Shown: positions 17,208 through 27,165, counted from the stretch's first letter. The stretch is 64,000 nt of DNA from Phycisphaerae bacterium (GCA_002709295.1 PAQL01000012.1:66936-130935), one strand, 5' to 3'. Notes: a model not told the origin generated them from the sequence alone. Numbers and translations: made by a program.

Positions 17208-18263
17208 TCAGTCATTTCCCGGCGAACCGTCCGGTCCGGGCACGCCCTCGGAGGAATCGGGTTCGATCTCCGGATTCACGAACAGCCTGCCGACACCGGT
17301 GCGCCGCTCCTCCGTCAACTCACCGATGGTGACCAGCTGCTCGAGCAGGGTCTTCCATCGGTCCTCGCTCATCCATCCGAGTCGATGGCTCTCGGTGTCC
17401 GGAGAGCGGACGAATGCGGGCAGCCGTGACGCCGCGAGCTCGAGGGTCGCGGATGTGAAATCGGGGTTCAACTTCGCGATCACCGCATTGGTCGACGCGG
17501 GATCCTCCAGATAGTCCTCCCACCCCCCGGTCAGGGCGGTCACGAATCGTCGGACCGTATCGGGATCGTCTTCCAGAAGATCATCATGGACCGCGAGCAC
17601 CACGTCGTAGGGGTCGTATCCGGTGTCCGCGGTGAGGAACGTCCGGACGGACTTCCCCTCCGCCTCGAGCTGCACGGGTTCGGCGGTGGCGAAAGCCTGC
17701 ATCGCCACGACCTCGCCGGAGAGGAAAGGAGCGAGCGAACCCGCGTAGGGAACGAATCGAAGCTTCGTGTCCCCGAACCTGTGATTCACCCATCGCGTCC
17801 ACGGAAGACCAGCATCCGCCATGATGCGTCCTTCACCGGCCCACAGCGACTCGAGCGAGTCGTACTTCGAATCCTCCTTCACCACCACCGCCCGAGGGGC
17901 CTTCTGGAACGATGCGAAGACGGCGGTCGCACGACCGCCCTGGGCTCGGAGCGTGACCAGCTGGGCCGCGGAGACCACCGCGATCTGAACCGATCCGCTG
18001 GCCACCAGCTGGCCGGCGGGGACGTCGGCCCCCCCCTTCACCAGTTCGACTTGCAGACCCTGGGCCTCGAAGTGGCCGTTCTCCTTCGCCGCGTAGAGCC
18101 CGCCGAATTCGGGTTCGGGGAACCAGTTCAGCTGGACCGTGAGTCGACGAGGCCCCGATCCCTCGTCGGATGATCCGGTGTCGCCGCATCCGGCGATGAG
18201 GAACACCCCGAGAGCAAGCGCGGTGATCGAGACGGAGGCGCGACGCAGGGAGGAATGAAGCAT
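17208..18263 (-). CDS. ABC transporter substrate-binding lipoprotein, NMT1/THI5-like
   Basis: This 351-residue protein has a lipoprotein signal with lipobox LIAGC (Cys at about residue 25) and an NMT1/THI5-like periplasmic binding fold starting LTVQLNWFPEPEFGGLYAAK. Relatives bind thiamine pyrimidine precursors, riboflavin, nitrate, sulfonates or taurine. The LNWFPEPEFGG form is closest to the pyrimidine/riboflavin-type binders, but the ligand is not fixed. Third gene of an importer operon, 49 nt after the permease. GGGAGG lies 8-10 nt upstream of the ATG. No TPP riboswitch was seen upstream of the operon. Confidence 0.85.
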   Translation of the reverse strand: MLHSSLRRASVSITALALGVFLIAGCGDTGSSDEGSGPRRLTVQLNWFPEPEFGGLYAAKENGHFEAQGLQVELVKGGADVPAGQLVASGSVQIAVVSAAQLVTLRAQGGRATAVFASFQKAPRAVVVKEDSKYDSLESLWAGEGRIMADAGLPWTRWVNHRFGDTKLRFVPYAGSLAPFLSGEVVAMQAFATAEPVQLEAEGKSVRTFLTADTGYDPYDVVLAVHDDLLEDDPDTVRRFVTALTGGWEDYLEDPASTNAVIAKLNPDFTSATLELAASRLPAFVRSPDTESHRLGWMSEDRWKTLLEQLVTIGELTEERRTGVGRLFVNPEIEPDSSEGVPGPDGSPGND

Positions 18264-18312
18264 CAGAGGATTCCGACTTGCAGATGCGGGATCCGGCCCT
18301 CTCCTCGACGCC

Positions 18313-19095
18313 TCAGACCTTCGAGGCATGCCATCGACGAAGAAGCACCCAGCCCGCGACGTTGACGATACCGAAGAGGAGGAAGCCGAGAGCCGAGGCG
18401 AGAACCACCGCTGCGAAGACGACCTCCGTGCGGTTCTGACGCAGGGCGCTGGTGATGACCGAACCCAGCGGCGCCTGATCTCCGCCGTACGCACCGACGA
18501 ACTCCCCCACCACCGCTCCGATCACCGAGAGTCCGGCGGCGATCCGAAGACCCGTGAAGATGCTGGGAAGCGACCACGGAAGCCCCAGCAACCACCAGGT
18601 CCTGATCCGTCCCGCCCGGTGAGTGTGGAACAGCTCGAGAAGTCCCTTGTCCACCGACTGCAGACCGTCGAGGGTCCCCGCGATCACGGGAAAGACCGAG
18701 ACGATGCAGGCCGCCGCCACCACGCTGGGAAGGCCGTAGCCGAACCAGATGACGAGCATCGGTGCGATCGCCACCAACGGGACCATCTGCAGGAGCAGGG
18801 TCAGCGGATAGATGCCGCGCCTCGCCAGAGGCACGATCGACAGCAGGCTGCCGGAGATCACGCCGATCACCGCACTCGCGAAGAAGCCGATGCCCGTGGC
18901 GAGGGCGGTCCGACCCGTGGCGGGAAGCAGACGATCGGATTCCGACCAGAGCACCTCCACCACCTCGTGGGGAGCGGGAAGGAGATAGAGCGGGATCCCG
19001 AAAGCGACGACCACCAGCTCCCAGGCGAGGATGAAGATCCCCACGAAGACGAGGGGCGGCCAGACGACCGACCATGTCGAGCCCATGCGATTCAC
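18313..19095 (-). CDS. ABC transporter permease (SsuC/ThiX type)
   Basis: This 260-residue inner-membrane protein has six predicted helices and the BPD_transp_1 cytoplasmic loop pattern GLSVIGAVVGEFVGAYGG, which couples to the ATPase. The N-terminus contains PPLVFVGIFILAWELVV and the typical LPAPHEVVEVLW found in taurine/nitrate/pyrimidine-type permeases. It overlaps the ATPase stop by 4 bp (ATGA), so translation is coupled. Together with the genes on either side it makes a complete single-substrate importer. Confidence 0.9.
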   Translation of the reverse strand: MNRMGSTWSVVWPPLVFVGIFILAWELVVVAFGIPLYLLPAPHEVVEVLWSESDRLLPATGRTALATGIGFFASAVIGVISGSLLSIVPLARRGIYPLTLLLQMVPLVAIAPMLVIWFGYGLPSVVAAACIVSVFPVIAGTLDGLQSVDKGLLELFHTHRAGRIRTWWLLGLPWSLPSIFTGLRIAAGLSVIGAVVGEFVGAYGGDQAPLGSVITSALRQNRTEVVFAAVVLASALGFLLFGIVNVAGWVLLRRWHASKV

Positions 19096-19838
19096 GACAC
19101 GGCCTCCATCCCGCCTCGAAGGACGTCGTAGATCCGTGACTGCAGTCGGGCGAACTCTCCGGTACCGCGAAGGGCGGCATCCCGATGTCCGAGCCCGATC
19201 TCGAAACGCTCCAGGATCCGGGTCGGACGCGGACCGAGCACGATCACCTCGTCGGCGAGGAACACCGCCTCGGAGATCGAGTGCGTCACCAGGACCACCG
19301 TGGGACCGGCGTCACGCACGAGTTCGGCGAGCTCCTCGTCGAGTCGGTATCTGGTCACCTCGTCCAGTGCCCCGAACGGTTCATCCAGAAGCAGAAGCGA
19401 GGGATCGGTCACCAGCGTCCTCGCGACCGCAGCCCGCATCTTCATGCCCCCCGAAAGGGCCGCGGGCAGACGTTCCGCGGCATCGGTGAGACCGACGGTC
19501 TCGAGCTGTCGGTCCACACGCTCACGGATCTCCTCCGCAGGCCGGCCGTCCAGCTCGAGAGGCAGCGCGATGTTCCGGCGGACCGAGCGCCAGGGCAGGA
19601 GCCTCGGTTCCTGGAAGCAGAACCCGATGCCGATCCCGGGTTCGACCCGGACCTCCCCATCGGTCGGCGCATCGAGTCCTCCCAGGACTCTCAGGATGGT
19701 GCTCTTTCCACAGCCCGTCGGTCCCAGCAGGGCGGTGACGGTTCCCGCGGCCAGTTCGAGGTCGATGCCGGCGACGGCCTCGACCGGTCCGGGGAACGTC
19801 TTGCGAAGCCCGGTGATGGTGGCGATGGGATCCTTCAT
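19092..19838 (-). CDS. ABC transporter ATP-binding protein (TauB/SsuB type)
   Basis: This 248-residue ATPase has Walker A GPTGCGKSTILR, Q-loop FCFQEPRLLPW, signature LSGGMKMRAAVARTL, Walker B LLLLDEPFGALDE and H-loop VTHSISEAVFLADEV. The FQEPRLLPW form is characteristic of the taurine/nitrate/NMT1 importer group. It is the first gene of the operon. AAGGAG lies 7 nt before the ATG, and TAGGAT at 19857-19862 is a good -10. Confidence 0.93.
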   Translation of the reverse strand: MKDPIATITGLRKTFPGPVEAVAGIDLELAAGTVTALLGPTGCGKSTILRVLGGLDAPTDGEVRVEPGIGIGFCFQEPRLLPWRSVRRNIALPLELDGRPAEEIRERVDRQLETVGLTDAAERLPAALSGGMKMRAAVARTLVTDPSLLLLDEPFGALDEVTRYRLDEELAELVRDAGPTVVLVTHSISEAVFLADEVIVLGPRPTRILERFEIGLGHRDAALRGTGEFARLQSRIYDVLRGGMEAVS

Positions 19839-19856
19839 GCGGGCTCCTTGGCGGCA

Positions 19857-19862
19857 ATCCTA
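19857..19862 (-). promoter_or_regulatory. -10 box of the ABC importer operon
   Basis: TAGGAT on the minus strand lies 18 nt upstream of the ATPase ATG and allows a short leader that contains AAGGAG. The 272 bases up to 20110 hold nothing else I recognise. Confidence 0.4.
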
Positions 19863-20110
19863 CTGATCTGTGGGGGGATCACCACCGGCGGGATGCGGAT
19901 CACGGAACCCGGGGTCATGAAGGTGCTCGAGCCACGAAAGCACTCTTTCCGGGATGTGGGGCGCGGATCCGTCCCCTCCTGCTTCTCGCAGTCCCCAACC
20001 GAGGCCCGATGCTCGGACCAGTTCTCTGGAAATCACGATCGATCCCGAGGCGACAATGCCCCTCTTCAGTGGGGTCCGAACCCCGGTTCGGCCGATGACT
20101 CTCACCGACC

Positions 20111-20806
20111 ATGACCGACTGGACCTCCCGTTATTGCGCCTCCCTGACCGAGCTCGACCGGTTCAGGGATCTCGTGGACTCGGTGCTGGCCCTCGCCGCT
20201 CACCGGAGACCCGAGACCGATCCCCAGGACACCCAGATGCGGATCGATGCGGTCGCCCATCGCATTCGAGGTCTGATCCCCCATCTGGCCGGTCGAGGGA
20301 ACCTCGAGGAACCGCGAAGCGTCGACGGCCTGCTGGCCCATCTGGACGACGCCGTCTTCGTCGAGCACGGCCTGGGCCGTGTCGAGGAGGTCTCCCTCCA
20401 TCCCGATGCCATGGATCTGGAACTCGTGCTTTCCGGCGTCCCCGGGCTTCCGGTCACCAATGCCCTGATCTACTGCTCGATCGCGGAACGGGTCGGACTG
20501 GACGTCTTCGGCATCGAAGTGCCCGGAGCCTTTCTCGTTGGCATCCGCGATCGACGGTTCAAGCGTTTGACGGTGCTGGACCCCAGCCAGAACGGGCGTC
20601 AGCTCGATGGCAGCGAGTTCCAGCAATTGGCGATGCAGATCGACGAGACCCTCGATCCACGTGACTTTCTCAGCCCTGCCTCACCAGCGACCTGGCTGAG
20701 ACGGTTTCTCAACGACCTTGCGATCACCAGCGGACGCAGCGGAGAAATCCACCTGCTGGACTCCTGGGCGAGATTGTCCACCGTCACCGAGGACATTCTG
20801 GGCTGA
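20111..20806 (+). CDS. SirB1-like transglutaminase-fold protein
   Basis: This 231-residue protein matches the SirB1 / transglut_core2 group: helical N-terminus, then LPVTNALIYCSIAERVGLDV with a Cys at the position of the papain-fold nucleophile, then VPGAFLVGIRDR and VLDPSQNGRQL. Family members in other phyla often carry TPR repeats after this domain; here the protein ends early. Function is unknown; some relatives are annotated as regulators. It is transcribed alone, divergent from the ABC operon. Confidence 0.7.
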   Translation: MTDWTSRYCASLTELDRFRDLVDSVLALAAHRRPETDPQDTQMRIDAVAHRIRGLIPHLAGRGNLEEPRSVDGLLAHLDDAVFVEHGLGRVEEVSLHPDAMDLELVLSGVPGLPVTNALIYCSIAERVGLDVFGIEVPGAFLVGIRDRRFKRLTVLDPSQNGRQLDGSEFQQLAMQIDETLDPRDFLSPASPATWLRRFLNDLAITSGRSGEIHLLDSWARLSTVTEDILG

Positions 20807-20909
20807 ACCGAACCCTCTCCTTGATTCAAGACCGTGTTTTCCGGGATCTCGGGCCCGGTGGCCGGCGTAGAGCCGACGGATCCGCAGCCCCCGGATGGCC
20901 CCATGTGGT

Positions 20910-20938
20910 TTGGCTGCCGGGCTTGAACCTCCTATCCT
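20910..20938 (+). promoter_or_regulatory. Promoter of the prepilin-like gene
   Basis: TTGGCT (20910-20915), a 17-nt spacer and TATCCT (20933-20938) make a good housekeeping promoter. The -10 ends 7 nt before the ATG at 20946, so the transcript should begin at the start codon. Confidence 0.6.
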
Positions 20939-20945
20939 GAGTGTC

Positions 20946-21809
20946 ATGAAAGCCATGCCCATCTCCAGACAAGGACTCGATCGCCGACGCGGCTTCTCCC
21001 TCGTCGAGCTGCTCGTGGTGATCGCGATCATCGCCGTGATCATCGCCCTCATCATCGTGAGCGTCGGCAGCTTTCAGAGCTCTGCACGCCTGACCCGCTG
21101 CATGAGCAACCAGCACCAGCTTCAACTGGGTCTGGTGAGCTGGAGCCAGGACAACAACGGCAAGTTCATGAGTCCGAACAGCCAGTACAACAACTCCAGC
21201 AGCGGTGGCATGCAGCCCGGCGGCAGAGGTCTGTACTGGGTGAAGAGCTACAACGTGGACCTCGACTCCGGAGATCCACTCCGACTGACCGGCGGCTCGG
21301 CCAGCGACGACAACTATCCAGAGACCATCTACGCCCTCCGAGACGGCGCTCTCTGGGACTATGTCGGTGACGAGAAGATCTACAGCTCGCCGCTCGACAA
21401 GTCGGGACGTGTTCGAAGCTACGCCCTCAACGGCTTCATCAGCGACCTCCCCGACAACCCCACGAACCCGGTCACGAACTGGGGACCGACGGTCGATCGG
21501 ATCAGCAAGGTCCGCAACCCCTCCAACACCTTCTACACGATCGCCGAGGAGGATCCCGGCTACGCCTACAACCGCGGCGGCTGGGTCCTCGACATCAACA
21601 ACAACGGAGGCGTCCGCTGGAAGGACGTCCCGGCCATCTGGACCGACGACGGTCGATACGCGCTCAGCTTCATCGACGGGTCCAGCAAGGTCGTCAAGGC
21701 CCGGAATCCCGAACTCGGCGAGATCCTCACCGCCAATGAAATGGCGGTGACCACCGAGACCAGCGACGACTTCGACCAGCTCGCCGAGTGGCTCGATCCG
21801 ACCCGCTGA
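20946..21809 (+). CDS. Type II prepilin-like protein with N-terminal methylation motif
   Basis: This 287-residue protein has a prepilin leader of 16 residues ending RRRG, then FSLVELLVVIAII with Glu at +5, so prepilin peptidase should cut between G16 and F17. The rest is a soluble domain resembling the DUF1559-type pseudopilins that are strongly multiplied in planctomycetes (RSYALNGF, ALSFIDGSSKVV). Location is the inner membrane or a pseudopilus. The function of the family is unknown. The ATG at 20946 is preferred over an upstream GTG because it gives a normal leader. Confidence 0.85.
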   Translation: MKAMPISRQGLDRRRGFSLVELLVVIAIIAVIIALIIVSVGSFQSSARLTRCMSNQHQLQLGLVSWSQDNNGKFMSPNSQYNNSSSGGMQPGGRGLYWVKSYNVDLDSGDPLRLTGGSASDDNYPETIYALRDGALWDYVGDEKIYSSPLDKSGRVRSYALNGFISDLPDNPTNPVTNWGPTVDRISKVRNPSNTFYTIAEEDPGYAYNRGGWVLDINNNGGVRWKDVPAIWTDDGRYALSFIDGSSKVVKARNPELGEILTANEMAVTTETSDDFDQLAEWLDPTR

Positions 21810-21993
21810 GCACGCTCCACAGTTCCGATACTCCCTCTCCGGACGCCGTTTTCGACGTCTGAGGGGTTGGAATCGGCCATGGGATACCCGAGAATGAGGA
21901 AACCAGGGAGTTGCCGGGGGATCTGATCATCCCAGGGCCCTGGTCGCTCCCGAGTCCCGTCCCGACAGGGTCCAGACAAGGATTCAAGAAGAC

Positions 21994-24255
21994 ATGAACC
22001 GCCTCTGCTGCTGCCTCGTGCTCGCTCTCCTCGCCCCGCTCGCCTCCGGCGAGGATCGGGTCCGCTACGAGGATCGGGTGGTCGTCCGCACCGAGATCGA
22101 GAACCTCCGGGAACTTCGAACCATGCTCGCGCTCGGCGGGAGGCTCTGGTCCGAATCAATGGGCGTGGGCAGCATCGACTTCATGATTCCCGACGACCGG
22201 GTCCCCGCCCTCGAACGAACCGGAATCGATTTCAAGATCCTCGTGCCAGACGTCCAGGAGGTGCTCGACGATGAGCTCGCGAGACTCGAGGCGGCCGAAG
22301 GCGGCATCGCCGGAGGCGGCTTCTTCACCGAGTACCAGCAGCGAGAGGACCTGCTCGCCTTCTATGACGCATTGGAATCCGCGCGGCCCGATCTGGTCAC
22401 GTCCCGGGTCATCGGAACCAGCGCCGAGGGACGGACGATCAAGGCATGGACCATCAGTGGGTCCGATCCCGGGACGAGACCCTCGCTCTACATCGTGACG
22501 GGCGCTCATGCCCGGGAGTGGATCGCCCCCGCGACGATCGCCTACCTCGCCGATGCCCTCGTGAACCGGTACGAAATCGATCCACGAGTCACCGACCTCG
22601 TGAACAGCATCACCTGGCACATCGTGCCGATGGCGAACCCCGACGGGTACGAGCACACGTGGAACGTCGACCGACTCTGGCGAAAGACCCGTGCCTCGAA
22701 CGGCGACGGAACCTTCGGCGTCGACTGGAACCGGAACTTCTCCGCCGGCTGGGGAGGCCCCGGATCCAGCGGGAGCACCACGAGCGACATCTATCGGGGG
22801 ACCGAAGCGTTCAGCGAACCGGAGACCCGGGCGATCCGCGACGACGTGCTCTCGACTCCCGACATCGCCATGTTCTTCGATGTGCACTGCTACTCGCAGC
22901 TCATCCTCTGGCCCTACGGCTACTCCGAGAGCATCCCCGAGGGAACCCCCGGCGAGATTCATGAGGCGATCGGACAGGGCATCGCCGCCCGGATCCAGTC
23001 GGTGAACGGTGCGAGCTTCAACCCGATCCCCGCCCATGACCTCTATCTGGCCAGCGGGACCAGCCTCGACTGGGCATGGGACGTGGCGGATGTCTTCTCC
23101 TTCACCTATGAACTCCGGGACACCGGACAGTTCGGCTTCATCCTGCCTCCCGAGCAGATCATCCCCAGCGGTCAGGAGATCCTCGAGGCCTTCCTCTGGA
23201 CCGGAGAACAGGTGGTCGGCAGCGCCGTGGTCGATTTCGTGGACCCGCTTCCCGCCACCGCCGATCCCTTCTCGACCGTGGACGTCCGGGTCAGGCTCGA
23301 CGCGGTCTTCGCCAGCCTCGATCTCTCCACGGCATCCCTCGTCGTGGAGTCCGCGGACGCCTCGACCGAACGGATCCCCATGACCCTCCAGGGCGACGGT
23401 TCGCTGGCCGCATCCTTCGACACCGGCGTCTGCGGAAGCTCGGTGTCGATCTCGTTCGAGGTGGAGACCACCGACGGCGTGCTTCTGGCGGTCACCGAAC
23501 CCACGGCCGGCGAATGGACGATCGACATCGTCGATGAGTCCATGCTCTTCGAGGACGATGCAGAGAGCGATCTGGGCTGGACCCTCGGCATTCCCGGCGA
23601 CGACGCCACCACCGGGGTGTGGGTGCGGGTGAATCCGAACGGAACCGATGCCCAGCCCGAGGACGACGCCTCCGATCCGGGCACGATCTGCTTCGTGACC
23701 GGTCAGGGATCGGTCGGGGGTTCACTGGGCGAGAACGACGTGGACGGCGGCAGCACGACCCTGGTCTCTCCCGTCATTGCGCTCGGCGGACAGATCTCCA
23801 CGATCAGCCTCGACTTCGCCTACTGGTATTCCAACGACACCGGAGCCTCTCCGAACGCCGACACCATGCTGGTGGAGGCCCGATTCGGCGAGGGAGGCTG
23901 GGAACAGATCCTCGTCATCAGCCAGAGCGCCTCCTCGTGGCGACAGGCCCGGATCGACCTCGAGAACGACGGCCGCGCCGACAGCGTCCAGTTCCGGTTC
24001 GTGGCCAGCGACCTCGACGCCGGCTCGGTGGTGGAGGCCGGCATCGACGATGTGATGGTCTTCGCCAGCTCATGCTCCGATGCGATCTGCCCGGCCGACA
24101 TCAATCAGGACGGGGTGGTGAGCGGCCAGGATCTGGGTCTTCTTCTGGCGGACTGGGGCACCAACCCCGGATCCGCAGCCGATCTGGACGGGGATGGGGA
24201 GGTCGGCGGAAGCGACATCGGCCTCCTTCTGGCCTCCTGGGGCATCTGTTCATGA
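21994..24255 (+). CDS. Secreted zinc carboxypeptidase (M14) with C-terminal paired calcium repeats
   Basis: This 753-residue protein has a signal peptide (1 to about 19), a propeptide-like region (about 20-110) and an M14 carboxypeptidase domain (about 115-415). Zinc ligands are in GAHAREW (His about 172, Glu about 175) and FFDVHCYSQ (His about 297); the catalytic Glu is in FTYELRDTG. A beta-sandwich region (about 420-690) follows. The last 55 residues hold two EF-hand-like repeats, INQDGVVSGQDLGLLLADWG and LDGDGEVGGSDIGLLLASWG, dockerin-like. It digests proteins outside the cell. AAGAAGAC precedes the ATG. Confidence 0.9.
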   Translation: MNRLCCCLVLALLAPLASGEDRVRYEDRVVVRTEIENLRELRTMLALGGRLWSESMGVGSIDFMIPDDRVPALERTGIDFKILVPDVQEVLDDELARLEAAEGGIAGGGFFTEYQQREDLLAFYDALESARPDLVTSRVIGTSAEGRTIKAWTISGSDPGTRPSLYIVTGAHAREWIAPATIAYLADALVNRYEIDPRVTDLVNSITWHIVPMANPDGYEHTWNVDRLWRKTRASNGDGTFGVDWNRNFSAGWGGPGSSGSTTSDIYRGTEAFSEPETRAIRDDVLSTPDIAMFFDVHCYSQLILWPYGYSESIPEGTPGEIHEAIGQGIAARIQSVNGASFNPIPAHDLYLASGTSLDWAWDVADVFSFTYELRDTGQFGFILPPEQIIPSGQEILEAFLWTGEQVVGSAVVDFVDPLPATADPFSTVDVRVRLDAVFASLDLSTASLVVESADASTERIPMTLQGDGSLAASFDTGVCGSSVSISFEVETTDGVLLAVTEPTAGEWTIDIVDESMLFEDDAESDLGWTLGIPGDDATTGVWVRVNPNGTDAQPEDDASDPGTICFVTGQGSVGGSLGENDVDGGSTTLVSPVIALGGQISTISLDFAYWYSNDTGASPNADTMLVEARFGEGGWEQILVISQSASSWRQARIDLENDGRADSVQFRFVASDLDAGSVVEAGIDDVMVFASSCSDAICPADINQDGVVSGQDLGLLLADWGTNPGSAADLDGDGEVGGSDIGLLLASWGICS

Positions 24256-24257
24256 CC

Positions 24258-24283
24258 GGGCAGGCCCGATAGGGGCCATGCCC
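24258..24283 (+). terminator. Terminator after the M14 carboxypeptidase gene
   Basis: GGGCAGGCCC pairs with GGGCCATGCCC (one bulged base) around a 5-nt loop, followed about 10 nt later by CTGTTTTC. It lies just after the stop codon. Confidence 0.5.
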
Positions 24284-24420
24284 CGGAATCCTGTTTTCAA
24301 GGCTGATCCGCCGATGCAAGAATGGTGAGGAAGTCGCGAATGTTGTCCCCGATGGGGGCTTGCATGCGAATAGCGATCGGACTCGATCGCAGTCGGGAGC
24401 GCTTCATGGGACCGATTCGG

Positions 24421-27165
24421 ATGATCAACAAGGGCGGAAGGATGCGCCGGGTCGTTCCGAGCCTGCTTGTCGGTTTCATCGGAGCCTCCCTGGGCATGTC
24501 GCCCCTCTCCCAGGACGGCATGTCGATGGACGACGACATGATGATGGGCGACGGGATGATGGCTGACGGGTCCGATGTCCGGTTCAGTCAGGAGGAACTC
24601 CACTACTTCGAATCCAGGGTCAGGCCGCTCCTGATCGGCGCCTGCTCCGGATGTCACAGCGACAACGGGAGCAGGATCCGCGCCGGATTCGAGGTCGACA
24701 CGAGGGTCGCCATGCTGCGAGGCGGCGATTCCGGTCCCGGGATCGTTCCCGGGGACCCCGATGCCAGCCTGCTCATCCAGGCCGTGCGCTACGACGACCC
24801 CGATCTTCAGATGCCTCCGCGAGGCTCCCTGAGCCGCGACGAGATCCTGATCCTGGAACGCTGGGTGGCGATGGGCGCTCCGATGCCCGAGCCCCGCGGC
24901 CATGCGGTCGAGGGTGCCGCTCCGGGAACGGAATTCCGATGGAGCGACGAGGACATCGAACAAGGCCGGCTCCACTGGGCCTACCAGCCGGTGGAGGATC
25001 TCGAGACTCCCCGGGTCGAGGACGAGGACTGGCCGAAGGCCGCACTCGATCGACACGTGCTGGCCGGTCTCGAGTCCCGAGGCATGTCCCCCGCGGGCGA
25101 TGCCGATCGGGAGACCTGGCTGCGTCGAGTCACCTTCGACATCACCGGCCTTCCCCCGAGCCCGGAGGAGATCCTCGCCTTCCGCAGGGATCTCCGGGAG
25201 GGTGCGAGGGAGCGGGTGGTCGATCGGCTCCTTGAATCACAGGCCTTCGGCGAACGATGGGGTCGCCACTGGCTCGACGTCGCGCGGTACGCCGAATCGA
25301 GTGGCAAGGAGACCAACGTCACCTATCCCCAGGCATGGCGATATCGCGACTGGGTCATCTCCGCCTTCAATCGGAACCTCCCCTACGACCGATTCGTCAC
25401 GATGCAGCTCGCCGGAGACCTTCTTCCGGCGAACACCGAGGACGAGGAGGCGGCGAACCTGATCGCGACCGGGTATCTCGCGGTGGGATCCAAGAGCCAC
25501 GCCACCCGTGGCCGGAGTCAGTTCGTCCTCGATCTCGTGGACGAACAGATCGATGCGACCACCCAGGGCCTCCTCGCCACCACCGTGGCCTGCGCACGAT
25601 GCCACGATCACAAGTTCGACCCCATTCCCCAGTCCGACTACTATGCTCTCGCCGGCATCTTCGCCTCGAGTGAGACTCGTTTCGGCTCGGTGGCCAGCGG
25701 CCAGAACCGTCAGGTCAGCGATCTGATCGAGATTCCCGCCGGCGCCGACCTTCCCAACGGACCGCGTTTTCCCGAGTCGGCCAGAGCCTTCACCGAGCGG
25801 GGCCTGAGCCAGGCACGGAACCAGGTCGAAGCGGCGGAAGCGATCCGCGACGAGATGCGACGAAGTGGCCGCAACCGATCCCGGAGTCAGAACGCTCGAA
25901 ATCAGCTCAGTGCCGAACAGCAGCAGGTTCTGGCCAGGGCCAGACGAGCGGAAGGACGGGTCCGCACCGCCGAGAGCCTGCTCTCCAGATTCGATGCCGA
26001 CGGGCGACCCACGATCGAGAACTTCTCCTGCATGGGCGTGGTGGAGGGTGATCCCCGCGACGTGCCCTTCCTCGAGCGAGGAGAACTCGACGGCGCCGGC
26101 GAGAAGGTGCCCCGCGGCTTCCCCCGACTGCTCGACGACGGAGATGAGACCGGTTCCATCGGCAACGGCAGCGGTCGGCTCGAACTCGCCAACTGGATCA
26201 CCGCGGACGATCACCCGCTGACCGCACGGGTGTGGGCCAACCGCGTCTGGCTGCATCTCTTCGGCAGCGGCATCGTGACCACGCCGAACAATTTCGGCCT
26301 CAGTGGTCGGACCCCGACCAACCAGCCCCTGCTCGACCATCTCGCCACTCGACTGGTGGCCCTCGACTGGTCGACGAAGGATCTCATCCGGGAGATCGTG
26401 CTCTCGAGGACCTATGGCATCTCCTCCCGACCCGACCCGGGGTCGGAACCGGTCGACACCGCTGAACTCGACGTCCTCACCCACGGCCTGATGCCGCATC
26501 GAAGACTGCAGGCCGAGGCCATACGTGACGCGATGCTCTCCGCCGCAGGAATCCTGACCCGGACCCCTCCCGTCGGTTCGCCCGTCGGCATCATGGAAGG
26601 CCCCGTCAACCCGCAGCAGGTTGATCGGATGCTCGGGCTGACCATGGACGAATACGAGGATCACCGAAGCATCTACCTTCCCGTGGTGCGAAGTGCGGTC
26701 CTCGAGGAACTCTCGGTCTTCGACTTCCCCGATCCGGACTTCGTCGCCGGCGACCGGGATGAGACGAATGTGGCCACCCAGGCCCTGTACCTGATGAACG
26801 GAGAACGCGTCCAGGAGCTCTCCGACGAGTTCGCTCGACGGGTGATCGACTCGTCGGACGACTTCCGGGAGCGAATCGAGCTCCTCTTCCAGCTGAGCTA
26901 CGGTCGCGATCCGAGCGGATACGAGTTCCGGGCCTGCCGCGACTTCCTCAGGGACGTCGACTCGGCTCTCGCCACCGATCTGACCAAGCGGTTCTCCGAG
27001 GAATCCGGACGCGATCGCAGACGTCGTCTGGCGGAGCGAAGACGCAACGGCGGCCGGGCCGTGGATCCCGCCGGTGATCTTCGCGGCGATCTCGGCGAGC
27101 AGCTCGCATGGTCGTCACTCTGTCAGACCCTCTTCCAATCGAGCGAGTTCAGGACCCTGAACTGA
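24421..27165 (+). CDS. Planctomycete cytochrome c / DUF1549 / DUF1553 protein
   Basis: This protein of about 914 residues has a signal peptide, a PSCyt1-type c-haem domain with CSGCH (about 75-79) and MPPRGSLSRDEI, a DUF1549 domain (about 230-430: TFDITGLPPSPEE, WGRHWLDVARYAES), and a DUF1553 domain (about 590-840: LANWITADDHPLTARVWANR, NNFGLSGRTPTNQPLLDHL). The family is abundant in planctomycetes and is linked by context to carbohydrate breakdown, but its reaction is unproven. Start choice is uncertain: ATGs at 24322, 24364, 24406, 24421 and 24442 are in frame; 24421 or 24442 gives the best signal peptide. The DUF1501 partner follows 16 nt later. Confidence 0.88.
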   Translation: MINKGGRMRRVVPSLLVGFIGASLGMSPLSQDGMSMDDDMMMGDGMMADGSDVRFSQEELHYFESRVRPLLIGACSGCHSDNGSRIRAGFEVDTRVAMLRGGDSGPGIVPGDPDASLLIQAVRYDDPDLQMPPRGSLSRDEILILERWVAMGAPMPEPRGHAVEGAAPGTEFRWSDEDIEQGRLHWAYQPVEDLETPRVEDEDWPKAALDRHVLAGLESRGMSPAGDADRETWLRRVTFDITGLPPSPEEILAFRRDLREGARERVVDRLLESQAFGERWGRHWLDVARYAESSGKETNVTYPQAWRYRDWVISAFNRNLPYDRFVTMQLAGDLLPANTEDEEAANLIATGYLAVGSKSHATRGRSQFVLDLVDEQIDATTQGLLATTVACARCHDHKFDPIPQSDYYALAGIFASSETRFGSVASGQNRQVSDLIEIPAGADLPNGPRFPESARAFTERGLSQARNQVEAAEAIRDEMRRSGRNRSRSQNARNQLSAEQQQVLARARRAEGRVRTAESLLSRFDADGRPTIENFSCMGVVEGDPRDVPFLERGELDGAGEKVPRGFPRLLDDGDETGSIGNGSGRLELANWITADDHPLTARVWANRVWLHLFGSGIVTTPNNFGLSGRTPTNQPLLDHLATRLVALDWSTKDLIREIVLSRTYGISSRPDPGSEPVDTAELDVLTHGLMPHRRLQAEAIRDAMLSAAGILTRTPPVGSPVGIMEGPVNPQQVDRMLGLTMDEYEDHRSIYLPVVRSAVLEELSVFDFPDPDFVAGDRDETNVATQALYLMNGERVQELSDEFARRVIDSSDDFRERIELLFQLSYGRDPSGYEFRACRDFLRDVDSALATDLTKRFSEESGRDRRRRLAERRRNGGRAVDPAGDLRGDLGEQLAWSSLCQTLFQSSEFRTLN

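Noticed and set aside
19839..20110. TPP riboswitch upstream of the NMT1-type importer
   Set aside because: No CTGAGA-type core was found; the only element is a -10 and a Shine-Dalgarno.
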